Assembly: GCA_016871315.1 (NCBI GenBank)
Contig: VFZE01000022.1
Location: 26,484-90,483 of the forward strand
From: Acidimicrobiia bacterium
Lineage (GTDB): Bacteria; Acidobacteriota; Terriglobia; Bryobacterales; Bryobacteraceae
Direction: 5' to 3'
Length of the DNA: 64,000 nt
Position numbers and translations under genes: made by a program. How positions within the stretch are numbered: the first letter of the stretch is position 1; every line of letters starts with the position of its first letter. This document shows positions 49,073 through 58,081 of the stretch, one piece after another. The notes beneath the pieces were generated by a model that saw only the letters and a list, made by a program, of their open reading frames with translations, had not been told where the DNA came from and did no database searches.

Positions 49073-50620
49073 ATGAAAGCTGCATTGACGCCCTTGTCGT
49101 TGCTCCAGCGCTCGGTGTTTGTGTATCCGGACAAGATCGCCTCCGTCGATGGAGACCGCAGGTATACCTACCGGCAGTTCGACGAGCGTGTCAGAAGGCT
49201 GGCCGCGGCGTTGCGGGACAGGGGCGTCGGCCCCGGAGATCGGGTCGCGGTGCTCGCGCTGAATTCGCAAGCGGCGCTGGAGCCGCACTTCGGTGTGCCG
49301 ATCCTCGGCGCGATTCTGGTGATGCTCAATACGCGGCTAAAGTCTGGCGAGCTGTCCTGGATCATCAATCACGCTGAGGCTAAGGTGCTGATCGCGCAGC
49401 CGGAGCTGTGGGAAGCCCTTAAGGCGGAACAGATGCCCGGCCTGAAGCACGTCGAGCCCGATTATGAAGCGCTGCTGGCCTCCGCCGCCGGTCCGTTGCA
49501 AGATGTCGCTTCGCCGGACGAGGATCACCACATCTCGATCAACTACACAAGCGGGACCACCGGATTCCCCAAAGGCGTCGTGTTCACGCACCGCGGGGCC
49601 TGGATCAACGCGGTGGGTGAAATGGTGGAACTCGGGCTGGCCGAGGATTCCGTGTATTTGTGGACGCTGCCGATGTTCCACTGCAACGGATGGTGCTTTC
49701 CTTGGGCCATTACCGGCGCGGGCGGCCGCCATGTCTGCCTGCCGAAGGTGGAGCCGGAGCGGATTGTCGAATTGATCGAAAAAGAAGGAGTGACGCACAT
49801 GTGCGGCGCGCCTGTGGTGGTGAACACGTTGGCGCAGTACTGCGCGCGGAACGGTGTCGTCTTCAAGAAACCAGTGAAGCTGATGACGGCCGCGGCGCCG
49901 CCCTCGCCCGCGGTCTTACGCGCCGCTTCCGAGGTAGGGCTCGAGATGCATCACGCCTATGGACTCACGGAGACCTACGGACCCTACACCATTTGTGCGT
50001 GGCGCAAGGAATGGAACACACTTCCCCTGGAGCAGCAGGCAGCGAAGAAGGCGCGGCAGGGAGTGGCGTACATCATCAACGGGCGCGATCTGCGCGTGGT
50101 GGATGAGGAGATGAACGACGTGCCGGCCGACGGCAAGACGCCGGGCGAGGTGGTGATGCGCGGCAACAACGTGATGGAGGGCTACTACAAAAACGAAGAA
50201 GCCACGGCCGAGGCGTTCCGCGGCGGCTGGTTTCACTCTGGCGACGTGGCCGTAATGCACCCGGACGGCTATATCGAAATTCGCGACCGCAAGAAGGACA
50301 TCATGATCTCCGGCGGCGAGAACATTTCGAGCGTCGAAGTGGAGAAGACCCTCTATGAACATCCGGCGGTGATGGAGGCGGCCGTCGTTGGCATTCCCGA
50401 CGAGAAATGGGGCGAAGTGCCAAAAGCCTTTGTAGGATTGAAGGAGGGGGCTTCGGCCGGCGAGCAGGAGATTATCGACTTCTGCCGCTCGCGCCTGGCG
50501 CACTTCAAGTGCCCGAAGAGCGTGGAGTTCGGGGCGCTGCCGAAGACGGCGACCGGCAAGGTCCGCAAGAACGTTTTGCGCGCCGATGCCTGGGCCGGGC
50601 GGGAGAAGGGAGTGAACTGA
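49073..50620 (+). CDS. Medium-chain acyl-CoA synthetase (AMP-binding family)
   Basis: A 515-residue adenylate-forming enzyme. It carries NYTSGTTGFPKGVVFTHRG (P-loop), MHHAYGLTETYGPY, GGWFHSGDVAVMHPDGY, DRKKDIMISGGENISSVEVE and the C-terminal catalytic Lys in LPKTATGKVRKN. It activates a fatty or aryl acid to the acyl-CoA via an acyl-AMP. The neighbouring enoyl-CoA hydratase, one base after its stop, suggests a shared beta-oxidation or related pathway. The MKAALTPLS start is chosen because the family begins near there; the longer upstream frame lies across the divergent transporter's promoter region. Confidence 0.93.
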   Translation: MKAALTPLSLLQRSVFVYPDKIASVDGDRRYTYRQFDERVRRLAAALRDRGVGPGDRVAVLALNSQAALEPHFGVPILGAILVMLNTRLKSGELSWIINHAEAKVLIAQPELWEALKAEQMPGLKHVEPDYEALLASAAGPLQDVASPDEDHHISINYTSGTTGFPKGVVFTHRGAWINAVGEMVELGLAEDSVYLWTLPMFHCNGWCFPWAITGAGGRHVCLPKVEPERIVELIEKEGVTHMCGAPVVVNTLAQYCARNGVVFKKPVKLMTAAAPPSPAVLRAASEVGLEMHHAYGLTETYGPYTICAWRKEWNTLPLEQQAAKKARQGVAYIINGRDLRVVDEEMNDVPADGKTPGEVVMRGNNVMEGYYKNEEATAEAFRGGWFHSGDVAVMHPDGYIEIRDRKKDIMISGGENISSVEVEKTLYEHPAVMEAAVVGIPDEKWGEVPKAFVGLKEGASAGEQEIIDFCRSRLAHFKCPKSVEFGALPKTATGKVRKNVLRADAWAGREKGVN

Positions 50621-50621
50621 T

Positions 50622-51392
50622 ATGGCGATCCTGGAGGTGATAAAGGAAGGCACAACGGCGATTGTCACGTTGAACCGGGCGGAGCGCCGCAACGCGCTTT
50701 CGCTGGAGCTGATGAGGGAGCTGATCCGGACCCTGGATTGCATTGGGCGCGAGCAAGAGACTCGCGCGGTGGTCCTGGCGGCGGCAGGCAAGGTGTACTG
50801 CTCAGGACACGACCTGAGCGAAATGGTCGGCCAGACGATCAACGGCTATCGTGAGCTGTTCGATGTCTGCACCCAACTCATGGAGAAGATCCAGGCCATC
50901 CGCCAGCCGGTCATCGCCGAGGTGCAGGGAGTGGCGACGGCAGCGGGCTGCCAGCTGGTGGCCACCTGCGACTTGGCAGTGGCAAGCGAAGAGGCGCGCT
51001 TCGCTACGCCGGGCGTGAAGATCGGCCTCTTCTGCACAACCCCCATGGTGGCGCTGACGCGCGCCGTGGGACGCAAGCGCGCCATGGAGATGCTCCTGAC
51101 CGGGCGCATGGTGGATGCCCGGACAGCCGGCGAATGGGGACTGGTGAATCGCGTGGTCCCCGCCGGCGAGCTGCGCGCCGCGTCGTTGGAGCTGGCACGG
51201 CAAGTGGGGGAAGCCAGCAGCTTCACCGTCGCACTCGGCAAACAGGCCTTCTATTCGCAGATCGATCTCGACCAGCCAAAAGCGTACGCCTATGCAAAAG
51301 AAGTGATGTCGATGAACGCGCTGGCGATGGATGCGCAGGAAGGGATCACCGCTTTCCTCGAAAAGAGAGCAGCCTGCTGGCAGGGCCGTTAG
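50622..51392 (+). CDS. Enoyl-CoA hydratase/isomerase family protein
   Basis: A 256-residue crotonase-fold protein. The oxyanion-hole motifs are AVVLAAAGKVYCSGHDLSE and QGVATAAGCQLVATCDLAVA, followed by FATPGVKIGLFCTTPM and MLLTGRMVDARTAGEWGLVN. The residue commonly Glu in hydratases is not clear in the second motif (GLFC-type), so isomerase or another crotonase activity is possible. It follows the acyl-CoA synthetase with one base between, indicating co-expression for acyl-CoA metabolism. The start ATG has GTGAACTGAT context; no other start is better. Confidence 0.92.
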   Translation: MAILEVIKEGTTAIVTLNRAERRNALSLELMRELIRTLDCIGREQETRAVVLAAAGKVYCSGHDLSEMVGQTINGYRELFDVCTQLMEKIQAIRQPVIAEVQGVATAAGCQLVATCDLAVASEEARFATPGVKIGLFCTTPMVALTRAVGRKRAMEMLLTGRMVDARTAGEWGLVNRVVPAGELRAASLELARQVGEASSFTVALGKQAFYSQIDLDQPKAYAYAKEVMSMNALAMDAQEGITAFLEKRAACWQGR

Positions 51393-51438
51393 CGCGGCCG
51401 GGCGCGCATATCCGCCGCGCTACAATAATGAATTCCCC

Positions 51439-52722
51439 ATGCAGTATCGTGTCTCCCCTGCCACCTGCCTGCGCGGCTCCCTGCGCCTTCCCGGCGACAA
51501 GTCCATCTCCCACCGCTACGCCATCATCGCATCCGTAGCCGAAGGCATCTCGCGCCTCGATCACTACTCCACTGGCGCGGATTGCCAGTCCACTCTCGGC
51601 GCTGTCGAAGCCCTCGGCGCCAAAGTCGAGCGCAACGGAACCTCCGTCTCCATTCACGGCAGCGGACTCGACGGCCTCCGCCAACCTGCCGCCATGCTCG
51701 ACGCCGGCAACTCCGGCTCCACCATCCGGATGCTGAGCGGCATCCTCGCCGGCCAGTCATTTGAATCCTCCATCGGCGGCGACGAATCGCTCTCGCGCCG
51801 CCCCATGGACCGCATCATGAAGCCGCTCGCCGCGATGGGTGCAACGATTGAAGCCACCGATGGCCGCTTCCCGCCCCTCACCATCCGCGGCGGCAAACTC
51901 AACCCCATCCGTTACGAACCGCCCATGGCCAGCGCGCAGGTGAAGACCTGCGTCCTGTTCGCCGGCCTTCTCGCCGAAGGCACAACCAGCGTCGTCGAAA
52001 AAGTCCAAACTCGCGACCACACCGAAGTCGCCCTGCGCGAATTCGGCGCGGAAATCAACATCGAAAGCGGCGTCATCTCCATTCAAGGCCGCCCCAGACT
52101 GAAGGCGCGCGACCTCGAGGTTCCTGGCGATCTCTCCTCCGCCGCCTTCTTCCTCGCCGCAGCCACCATGCTCCCGGGCAGCGAACTCACGCTGGAAGGC
52201 GTCGGCCTCAGTCCCTCGCGAACCGCCCTGCTCGATTGGCTCGCCGCCAACGGCGCGCGCATCCGCATGACCAACGTCGAGCAGCGCGCCGGCGAACTCA
52301 CCGGCAACCTCACCGTCACGGGCGCCGGGTTCCAAGGCGGCGTTATCGCCGGTCCGCTCACCGCCGCTTTGATCGATGAAATTCCCGTGCTCGCCGTGCT
52401 CGGCGCCGCCAGCCGGAACGGCCTTACCGTGCGTAACGCCTCCGAACTTCGCGTCAAGGAAACCGACCGCATCGCAACCATCGCCGAGAACTTCACCCGC
52501 ATGGGCGTCGCGATCGACGTTGCCGGGGACGGCTTCTCCGTACCCGGCCTCCAGAAGTTCCGCGCCGCCACACTCGACAGCTTCGGCGATCACCGTATCG
52601 CCATGGCCTGCGCCGTCGCCGCCCTTGCCTCCGATGGCGAATCCATCATCGATAACGCCGAAGCCGCTTCCGTGTCTTTCCCGGAGTTTTACGATACACT
52701 GCGTCAGGTTAGGCAATCCTGA
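51439..52722 (+). CDS. aroA: 3-phosphoshikimate 1-carboxyvinyltransferase (EPSP synthase)
   Basis: A 427-residue shikimate-pathway enzyme joining shikimate-3-phosphate and PEP. Motifs: LRLPGDKSISHRYAI at the N-terminus (Lys binding PEP), LDAGNSGSTIRMLSG (the LxAGNSGT-type loop), SQVK-like ASAQVKTCVLFAGLLAEG, TEVALREFG, and the C-terminal region with RVKETDR and DHRIAMACAVAAL. The start ATG at 51439 is the Met just before the conserved domain. It overlaps the start of the small histidine-kinase-like gene by one base, a curious pairing of a core biosynthetic gene with a signalling ATPase. Confidence 0.96.
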   Translation: MQYRVSPATCLRGSLRLPGDKSISHRYAIIASVAEGISRLDHYSTGADCQSTLGAVEALGAKVERNGTSVSIHGSGLDGLRQPAAMLDAGNSGSTIRMLSGILAGQSFESSIGGDESLSRRPMDRIMKPLAAMGATIEATDGRFPPLTIRGGKLNPIRYEPPMASAQVKTCVLFAGLLAEGTTSVVEKVQTRDHTEVALREFGAEINIESGVISIQGRPRLKARDLEVPGDLSSAAFFLAAATMLPGSELTLEGVGLSPSRTALLDWLAANGARIRMTNVEQRAGELTGNLTVTGAGFQGGVIAGPLTAALIDEIPVLAVLGAASRNGLTVRNASELRVKETDRIATIAENFTRMGVAIDVAGDGFSVPGLQKFRAATLDSFGDHRIAMACAVAALASDGESIIDNAEAASVSFPEFYDTLRQVRQS

Positions 52723-53357
52723 TGTCAACGCAGTCGCCCGCGGACCTCACGCTGGAGGGCTTGGTCCACGATCTCAACAACGTTTTTGAAACCATCCAGG
52801 AAGCCGCTGACCTGCTCGCCAAGGACGCCAAACACGCGCGCCTGGCCGCCGCCCTCCGCCGCGGCGTCAGCCGCGGCACTCGCATCCTCGGCAGTTATCT
52901 GGAATACTCGCAGGAGTTGCTGGACTTCGAGCTAATTCTGGACACCGCCACCGAATTCGCCCACGATTTCCTCCGCGCCGTCAAAGGTCCCCGCATCGAG
53001 TTCATTCGCAAGCTCGAACCCGGCCTGCGGCTCCGCGGCAATCCCGCCGCCTGGGAACGCGTTCTCGTCAATCTCATTCTCAACGCCGCGCAAGCCATGG
53101 AGTCCGACGGCACCGTCGAGATCACCGCCACGCGCACCGCCGCCTCCATCGAAATCACCATCACCGATGACGGCCCCGGCATCTCGCCCAAGGTACTCCC
53201 GCAGATTTTCGAGCCCCGCTTCTCCACCCGCGCCAAACGCTCCGGCCTCGGCCTCCACATCGTCAAAACCATCGTCGAAAACAACGGCGGATCCGTCACC
53301 GCCGCTAATGGCCACTCCGGCCGCGGCGCCGTCTTCCACATCCAACTGCCGCAGTAG
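52722..53357 (+). CDS. Small histidine-kinase-like ATPase
   Basis: A 211-residue cytoplasmic protein. An H-box-like LVHDLNNVFETIQEA is at the N-terminus, and a HATPase_c domain carries the N box NLILNAAQAMES, G1 TDDGPGISPK, F box EPRFSTRAKRSGLGL and G2 GLHIVKTIVENNGG. There is no sensor, membrane segment or receiver. It could act as a minimal kinase using an external sensor, or as an anti-sigma-type ATPase. It overlaps the aroA stop by one base, so it is co-expressed with shikimate synthesis; the functional link is unknown. Confidence 0.85.
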   Translation: MSTQSPADLTLEGLVHDLNNVFETIQEAADLLAKDAKHARLAAALRRGVSRGTRILGSYLEYSQELLDFELILDTATEFAHDFLRAVKGPRIEFIRKLEPGLRLRGNPAAWERVLVNLILNAAQAMESDGTVEITATRTAASIEITITDDGPGISPKVLPQIFEPRFSTRAKRSGLGLHIVKTIVENNGGSVTAANGHSGRGAVFHIQLPQ

Positions 53358-53364
53358 CCGGACC

Positions 53365-54513
53365 CTACTTCCTCGGCCGCCCTCCCGTACCCGAACCCTT
53401 CAACCTCTCCATCTGAAACATCCCCTCCCCCTTCGCCTTCCCCATCACCACCCGAGCCACCATTTCCCCCAGCGCCGGACCCAGCTTGAACCCATGCCCC
53501 GAACCTCCGCCCACCAGCCACGCGTTATCGCACAACGGGTGCCGGTCCACAATCAGGTTCCCATCCTCGCTCATCTCGTACTGGCATATCCGGGACTCCA
53601 CCAGCGGCGCATCTTGCAAAGCCGGAAACCGGAATCCCAGATACTCCCGTATCGACGCCAACCCCTTTTCACTTACCTGCCGGTCGCCGTTCGTCGGATC
53701 AAACGCTTCCCCCGGCGTATCCTCGGCGATCTTGAATCCCCGCCCCTCATTCCCCGGAATCCCGTAAAAACGCACCGGACTGTTATCCACCCACGTCGGC
53801 AGATGCTCAGGCTCGAACCTCTTGTCCCCCGCCGGATTCCCGAAAAAGAAAATCTCCTGCCGCGTCGCCCTTATCCGGTCCCCGATCACGTCCGGAAACA
53901 TCCGCCCCAGCCACGGCCCCGCCGCGAACACATAATGATCCGCCTTCAGCACTTGCCCGTCCGCCAGCCGGACCCCATCCATCGCCCGCCGCGCAATCGT
54001 ACCCGGCGCCGCCGACTGCTGAACGTACGACCCATTCTCCGCCTGAAACCCCCGCACCACGGTCTGACAGGCCCGCCGAGCCAGCAGATACCCCGCATCC
54101 AACTCATGTATCGCCCACGGCAACCCTTCGAAATTCACCTGCGGAAATCGCCGCTTCAGCTCTTTCTGATCCAGTTCTTCAAACCGCAGCCCCGCCGTCC
54201 GCAACTGCTTCACCGACGCCCGCTCCCACGCGTCATCAGCAGCGGCCATCCACAACGCGCCGTTGGCATGCAGCAACTGCCTGCCCCACCGCCGTTCATT
54301 CTCCCGCCACAGTGGCAGCGACCTTGCCACCATCTGCGTATAAACCCCGTTCTCCCCATACGAGCCACGAATTACCCGCGTCTCCCCGCCCGACGATGCC
54401 CTCGAGTTCCCCGCTCCCCACGCATCTACAAGCGTCACCTTCCATCCGGCGCGCAACATGTGCAGCGCCGTCCACCCACCAAAGGCTCCCGCTCCAATCA
54501 CCAAGGCATGCAT
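53365..54513 (-). CDS. FAD-dependent DAO-family oxidoreductase
   Basis: A 382-residue flavoprotein of the D-amino acid oxidase/sarcosine oxidase family. The FAD-binding motif is HALVIGAGAFGGWTALHMLR, followed by WGAGNSRASSGGETRVIRGS as in MSOX/solA-type enzymes. The middle region VFAAGPWLGRMFPDVIG and the C-terminal DRHPLCDNAWLVGGGSGHGFKLGPALG, containing the second FAD loop, are typical. It oxidises a secondary or primary amine (sarcosine-, N-methyl-amino acid- or proline-like). Stand-alone gene, converging on the kinase-like gene. Confidence 0.92.
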   Translation of the reverse strand: MHALVIGAGAFGGWTALHMLRAGWKVTLVDAWGAGNSRASSGGETRVIRGSYGENGVYTQMVARSLPLWRENERRWGRQLLHANGALWMAAADDAWERASVKQLRTAGLRFEELDQKELKRRFPQVNFEGLPWAIHELDAGYLLARRACQTVVRGFQAENGSYVQQSAAPGTIARRAMDGVRLADGQVLKADHYVFAAGPWLGRMFPDVIGDRIRATRQEIFFFGNPAGDKRFEPEHLPTWVDNSPVRFYGIPGNEGRGFKIAEDTPGEAFDPTNGDRQVSEKGLASIREYLGFRFPALQDAPLVESRICQYEMSEDGNLIVDRHPLCDNAWLVGGGSGHGFKLGPALGEMVARVVMGKAKGEGMFQMERLKGSGTGGRPRK

Positions 54514-54730
54514 AGATGTATCTTACCCGCGGATGTGGCGTCATCTTTCGGCCCGGCATCAGGTTCGGCTTCGCCCTCGAACCCGGAACCACCGCGCCGC
54601 ACAGGCGGCTCTCAGGCCGCCGAGCACCGGACCAATACCATATGTGGATGAAATCTTCGTAGAACATGGTTCGATGGCGCCCGGCACATCGAATGCCAGT
54701 GCTATCGCGCGGAACAGAAACTGATGCAGA
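54514..54730. other. 217-base intergenic region with a short inverted repeat
   Basis: Between the divergent flavoprotein and hydrolase genes. An inverted repeat GGCGGC (54604-54609) and GCCGCC (54616-54621) around a 6-base loop is the only structure seen. No gene or clear promoter hexamers were recognised. Confidence 0.4.
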
Positions 54731-55660
54731 ATGGATGCTATGTTGCGCGCCACTGTTTTCCTCGCCGCCCTGAGCCTTCTCGGGCAAACTTCGGCACCGA
54801 AGCCGACGCCGGCAATCCAGAACATGCCCTACGGGACGCACCCCAAGCAAAAGATCGACTTCTACAAAGCCGCGTCGGACAGGCCGACGCCGCTGGTGGT
54901 ATTTATCCACGGCGGGGGATGGACGGGCGGGACAAAATCGAACGTCGCCAATCTCGAGAAACTTCTGGGCGCGGGGATTTCGGTGGCGTCAGTGGAGTAC
55001 CGGTTCATCCAGGAGGCGATGGAAATGGGAATTCAGCCGCCGGTGAAGGCGCCGCTCTATGATGCTGGGCGAGCGGTTCAAACATTGCGGGCGAAGGCCG
55101 CCGAACTGAACTTCGACAAGGACCGCGTGGCGTACATGGGTGGTTCGGCCGGGGCGTGCACATCGCTGTGGCTGGCGCTGCATGACGACCTTGCGGATCC
55201 GACCAGTTCGGACCCAATCGCGCGCGAGTCGACCAAGCCCATGTTTATCGCTGTTACAGGAGCGCAGACTTCGCTCGATCCGCTGCAGACCCGCGGCTGG
55301 ATTCCGAACATGGCGTACGCCGGACATGCATTCGGGTTCCGGGCCGAAGGTCGGACTCGTCCCGAGGAGTTTCAACTCGTCATTGAGAATCGCGATCAGG
55401 TGTTGCACTGGGTTCGCGAGTACTCGCCGTACGAACATGCCAGCAAGGGTGATCCGGCCATCTATCTGGACTATCCGAATCAGAAGGAGCCGGTGGAGAA
55501 CGGAATCGCGCAGAAGGATCCGACGCACTCGGCCATCCTCGGGCTGAATATGGCCTGGCGGTTGCAGCAGGTTGGAGTGGAGGTGCATCTGAACTACCCG
55601 GCCAAGCCCGCGGCACAGACGTCGGCGTTGGATTACGTTATTTCGCGATTCGGCAAGTGA
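54731..55660 (+). CDS. Secreted alpha/beta hydrolase (BD-FAE-like esterase)
   Basis: A 309-residue exported hydrolase (signal TVFLAALSLLGQTSA). The oxyanion loop is HGGGWTGGTKSN; the nucleophile elbow is AYMGGSAGACTSLWLAL (Gly-x-Ser-x-Gly); the likely catalytic His is in DPTHSAILGLNM near the C-terminus. This is the pattern of BD-FAE/acetyl-xylan-type esterases that remove acyl groups from plant polysaccharides. Its stop overlaps the GTG just before the next gene, so it is probably in one operon with the following amidohydrolase. An ATG three codons in is an alternative start. Confidence 0.88.
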   Translation: MDAMLRATVFLAALSLLGQTSAPKPTPAIQNMPYGTHPKQKIDFYKAASDRPTPLVVFIHGGGWTGGTKSNVANLEKLLGAGISVASVEYRFIQEAMEMGIQPPVKAPLYDAGRAVQTLRAKAAELNFDKDRVAYMGGSAGACTSLWLALHDDLADPTSSDPIARESTKPMFIAVTGAQTSLDPLQTRGWIPNMAYAGHAFGFRAEGRTRPEEFQLVIENRDQVLHWVREYSPYEHASKGDPAIYLDYPNQKEPVENGIAQKDPTHSAILGLNMAWRLQQVGVEVHLNYPAKPAAQTSALDYVISRFGK

Positions 55661-55671
55661 GGAAATTCCCG

Positions 55672-57390
55672 ATGCTTATCCGTTCCTTCGTTAGTCTCAT
55701 CGTTTGCGCTTGGGCGCTATGGGCGCAGGCGCCGGACCTGATCGTTCACAACGCGAAAGTGGTGACGGTGGATGCGCAATTCCGGATCGCGCAGGCGATT
55801 GCCGTGACGGGCGACCGGCTACTGGCGGTGGGATCGAACACCGAGGTGCTCGCCAGGAAAGGGCCGGACACGCAGCTGATCGACGCCGGTGGCAAGACAA
55901 TTTTGCCGGGACTGATGGACAGCCACGTCCACGCGACAAGCGCGTCGATGTACGAATTCGACCATGAGATCCCGACCATGGAGACAATCGCCGATGTTCT
56001 GCGCTACTTCAAGTCGCGGACAGCGGTGGTGCCCAAAGGGGAATGGATTCGGCTGTCACAGGTATTCATCACGCGGCTGCGCGAGCAGCGCTATCCGACG
56101 CGTGCCGAGCTCGATTCGGTGGCTCCGGATCACCCCGCGATCTTTGCAACCGGACCCGATGCTTCGTTGAACACGATGGCATTGCAACAGTCAGGCATTA
56201 CGAAGGACACACCGCAGCCGCCCGGCCGGCCGGGCAAGATCGAACTGGATCCAACGACCGGCGAGCCGACCGGCATTCTTCGCAGTGCGGCGCAATTCGT
56301 CAAGACTCCTCCGAGAAGTGGAACGGCGGCCCAGGCGGACCGGCTCTTGCGTTTGAAGATGCTGCTCGCGGACTACAACTCCGTTGGCCTGACAAGCGTT
56401 GCGGACCGCGACGCGTCCGACTCGGAGGTGGAGCTGTATCGCACGCTACGCCAGCGTAATGAGCTGACCTGCCGGGTCTTCCTCAACTATCACATCGAGC
56501 CGGCACAGGCTTGGGAAAAAGTGGAGGCGCAGATTTTGAAAGCTGCGAATGATCCGCTGCATAAGCCTGACCCGTGGCTTTGGCTGCGCGGTCTGAAAGC
56601 CTACATGGACGGGGGAATGCTGACCGGCAGCGCCTATATGCGCGAGCCGTGGGGATTGAGCAAGATCTACGGGATTGCGGATCCGAACTATCGTGGGATG
56701 CTGTACATCCAGCCGGATCCTCTGTATCGGGCGGTGCGGCTGGCGCTTCAAAACGACCTGCAATTCACGGCTCACTCGCAAGGCGATGGGGCGGTGCACG
56801 CGCTGATAGCCGCCTATGAGCGGGTGAACAAGGAGTTTTCCGTGCGCGCGCAGAGGCCGTGCATTACCCATTCCAGCTTCATGTCGCCGGAAGCGATCGA
56901 AAAGATGCGCGAGCTGGGCGTGGTGGCCGACATGCAGCCCGCCTGGCTGGAACGCGACGGCGCGACATTGCAGACGCACTTCGGCAATGCCCGTTTGCGG
57001 TATTTCCATCCGTACAAGAGCCTGTTCGAAGCCGGCGTGACGGTGGGCGGCGGGTCGGACCACATGCAGAAAGTCGGCAGCATGCGCGCCATCAACCCGT
57101 ACAATCCGTTCTACGGAATGTGGGTGACCTTGGCGCGCCAGCCGCGGAATGCGCAGAGCGCGCTGCATCCGGAGGAGCGAATCACGCGTGAACAAGCGAT
57201 CCGGCTGTACACGATCAACAACGCGTTCCTCATGTTTTCCGAAAAAGAGAAGGGATCTCTCGAAGCAGGCAAGCTCGCCGATTTTATCGTGCTCCAACAG
57301 GATATTCTTACGTGTCCGCTGGACCAGGTGAAGGGTATCCAGGTGGCGCAGACGTGGGTGGGCGGCAAGAGGGTGTATGAGGCGAAGTGA
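55672..57390 (+). CDS. Secreted amidohydrolase 3 (YtcJ-like)
   Basis: A 572-residue exported enzyme (signal LIRSFVSLIVCAWALWAQ). It has AIAVTGDRLLAVGSNTEVL at the N-terminus and metal ligands in TILPGLMDSHVHATS (HVH). Later pieces are LQFTAHSQGDGAVHALIAAY and CITHSSFMSPEAIE with His residues, then GGGSDHMQKVG with the active-site Asp. The YtcJ-like amidohydrolase 3 family hydrolyses N-acyl or formyl amides. The ATG at 55672 is chosen because AGGAAA lies nine bases before it; a GTG at 55657 overlaps the preceding stop but would add a non-signal prefix. Probably co-expressed with the esterase. Confidence 0.9.
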   Translation: MLIRSFVSLIVCAWALWAQAPDLIVHNAKVVTVDAQFRIAQAIAVTGDRLLAVGSNTEVLARKGPDTQLIDAGGKTILPGLMDSHVHATSASMYEFDHEIPTMETIADVLRYFKSRTAVVPKGEWIRLSQVFITRLREQRYPTRAELDSVAPDHPAIFATGPDASLNTMALQQSGITKDTPQPPGRPGKIELDPTTGEPTGILRSAAQFVKTPPRSGTAAQADRLLRLKMLLADYNSVGLTSVADRDASDSEVELYRTLRQRNELTCRVFLNYHIEPAQAWEKVEAQILKAANDPLHKPDPWLWLRGLKAYMDGGMLTGSAYMREPWGLSKIYGIADPNYRGMLYIQPDPLYRAVRLALQNDLQFTAHSQGDGAVHALIAAYERVNKEFSVRAQRPCITHSSFMSPEAIEKMRELGVVADMQPAWLERDGATLQTHFGNARLRYFHPYKSLFEAGVTVGGGSDHMQKVGSMRAINPYNPFYGMWVTLARQPRNAQSALHPEERITREQAIRLYTINNAFLMFSEKEKGSLEAGKLADFIVLQQDILTCPLDQVKGIQVAQTWVGGKRVYEAK

Positions 57391-57438
57391 GGTTGGCCGT
57401 TTCCCGTGTTCACTCTGAACGCCGACGCCGGATTTCAT

Positions 57439-57882
57439 TTATTCCAGAAGCGCGTCCAAATCAGCCATGTCCTTCGGCCTTCCCGTCGCAAGCTTGTTCT
57501 TACGAAATGCGCGAACGCTTAGAAAGGCCACCGGAACCCCATCCATTTCCCCCAGCACACGATCTGACCAGGCATCATCGAAATCGAGTCCCGAGAGCGA
57601 CGTGAGGAGGTCAATTCTGTAGGGCTCAAAGCCCAGCTGGATGACCGCGCCCGGCGAGAGAAAATCATCCGCGGAGACTCCTGCCGAGCCGAATCCGAAA
57701 GTTTGGAGGACGGTCTCCAGTTTGCGCGAGTTCTCTGGCGTGGATCGAACGAAGAGGTCCAAGTCCTTTGTGTACCGGGGAATTCCGTGTAGGCCGCGCG
57801 CGTGCGCCCCGACGATGAGGTAGTCAACCTTTTGTGAGTTGAGTAATTCTAAGAACTCTTTCCAGTCGGGGTGCAGTGGCAT
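57439..57882 (-). CDS. MNT-type nucleotidyltransferase, probable toxin
   Basis: A 147-residue minimal nucleotidyltransferase. The signature DYLIVGAHARGLHGIPRYTK, followed by DLDLFVRSTP, contains G-x-H/S-A and a DxD-like acidic pair that bind ATP and metal. The C-terminal RKNKLATGRPKDMADLDALL is the family's K-x(3-4)-R-x-KD-x-x-D-x-x-x-L tail. Such proteins (DUF6036/AbiEii-like) act as toxins by nucleotidylating tRNA or, in the MNT-HEPN systems, as antitoxins. The upstream partner overlaps it by 59 bases, the hallmark of a toxin-antitoxin operon. It looks intact, unlike the copy at 15508. Confidence 0.82.
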   Translation of the reverse strand: MPLHPDWKEFLELLNSQKVDYLIVGAHARGLHGIPRYTKDLDLFVRSTPENSRKLETVLQTFGFGSAGVSADDFLSPGAVIQLGFEPYRIDLLTSLSGLDFDDAWSDRVLGEMDGVPVAFLSVRAFRKNKLATGRPKDMADLDALLE

Positions 57883-58021
57883 CGTCCGGTCCGTGTGCGA
57901 GAGCCCGCAGTTGAGAGATGAGTTCGAGCCGCTCCTGCGGCGTCATGGCCCGATAGTGTGCGCGGTCGGCTTCCTCTGCCTGCTGGAAGCTGGAGAATTT
58001 GGTAACAGTGAAGGTTTTCAC
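57824..58021 (-). CDS. Small partner of the nucleotidyltransferase, probable antitoxin
   Basis: A 65-residue protein from a GTG start (MKTFTVTKFSSFQQAEEADR, then AHYRAMTPQERLELISQLRA). The motif (A)D/E-x(4)-YR-x-M-(S/T)-P-x-ER-L is that of small proteins found upstream of MNT-type toxins. It carries a helical C-terminus with several arginines. It overlaps the toxin gene by 59 bases, so expression is coupled. No DNA-binding fold is evident. Confidence 0.75.
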   Translation of the reverse strand: MKTFTVTKFSSFQQAEEADRAHYRAMTPQERLELISQLRALAHGPDDATAPRLERVLRITQLTKG

Positions 58022-58081
58022 CTGCTTCTATTTTACTCGCAGCGGCCATTTCACGTTCGCCTGTGTTACAATCCCCACTCT

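Noticed and set aside
54559..54825. Minus-strand frame in the gap before the esterase
   Set aside because: No domain, and it runs through the esterase signal peptide coding region; probably chance.
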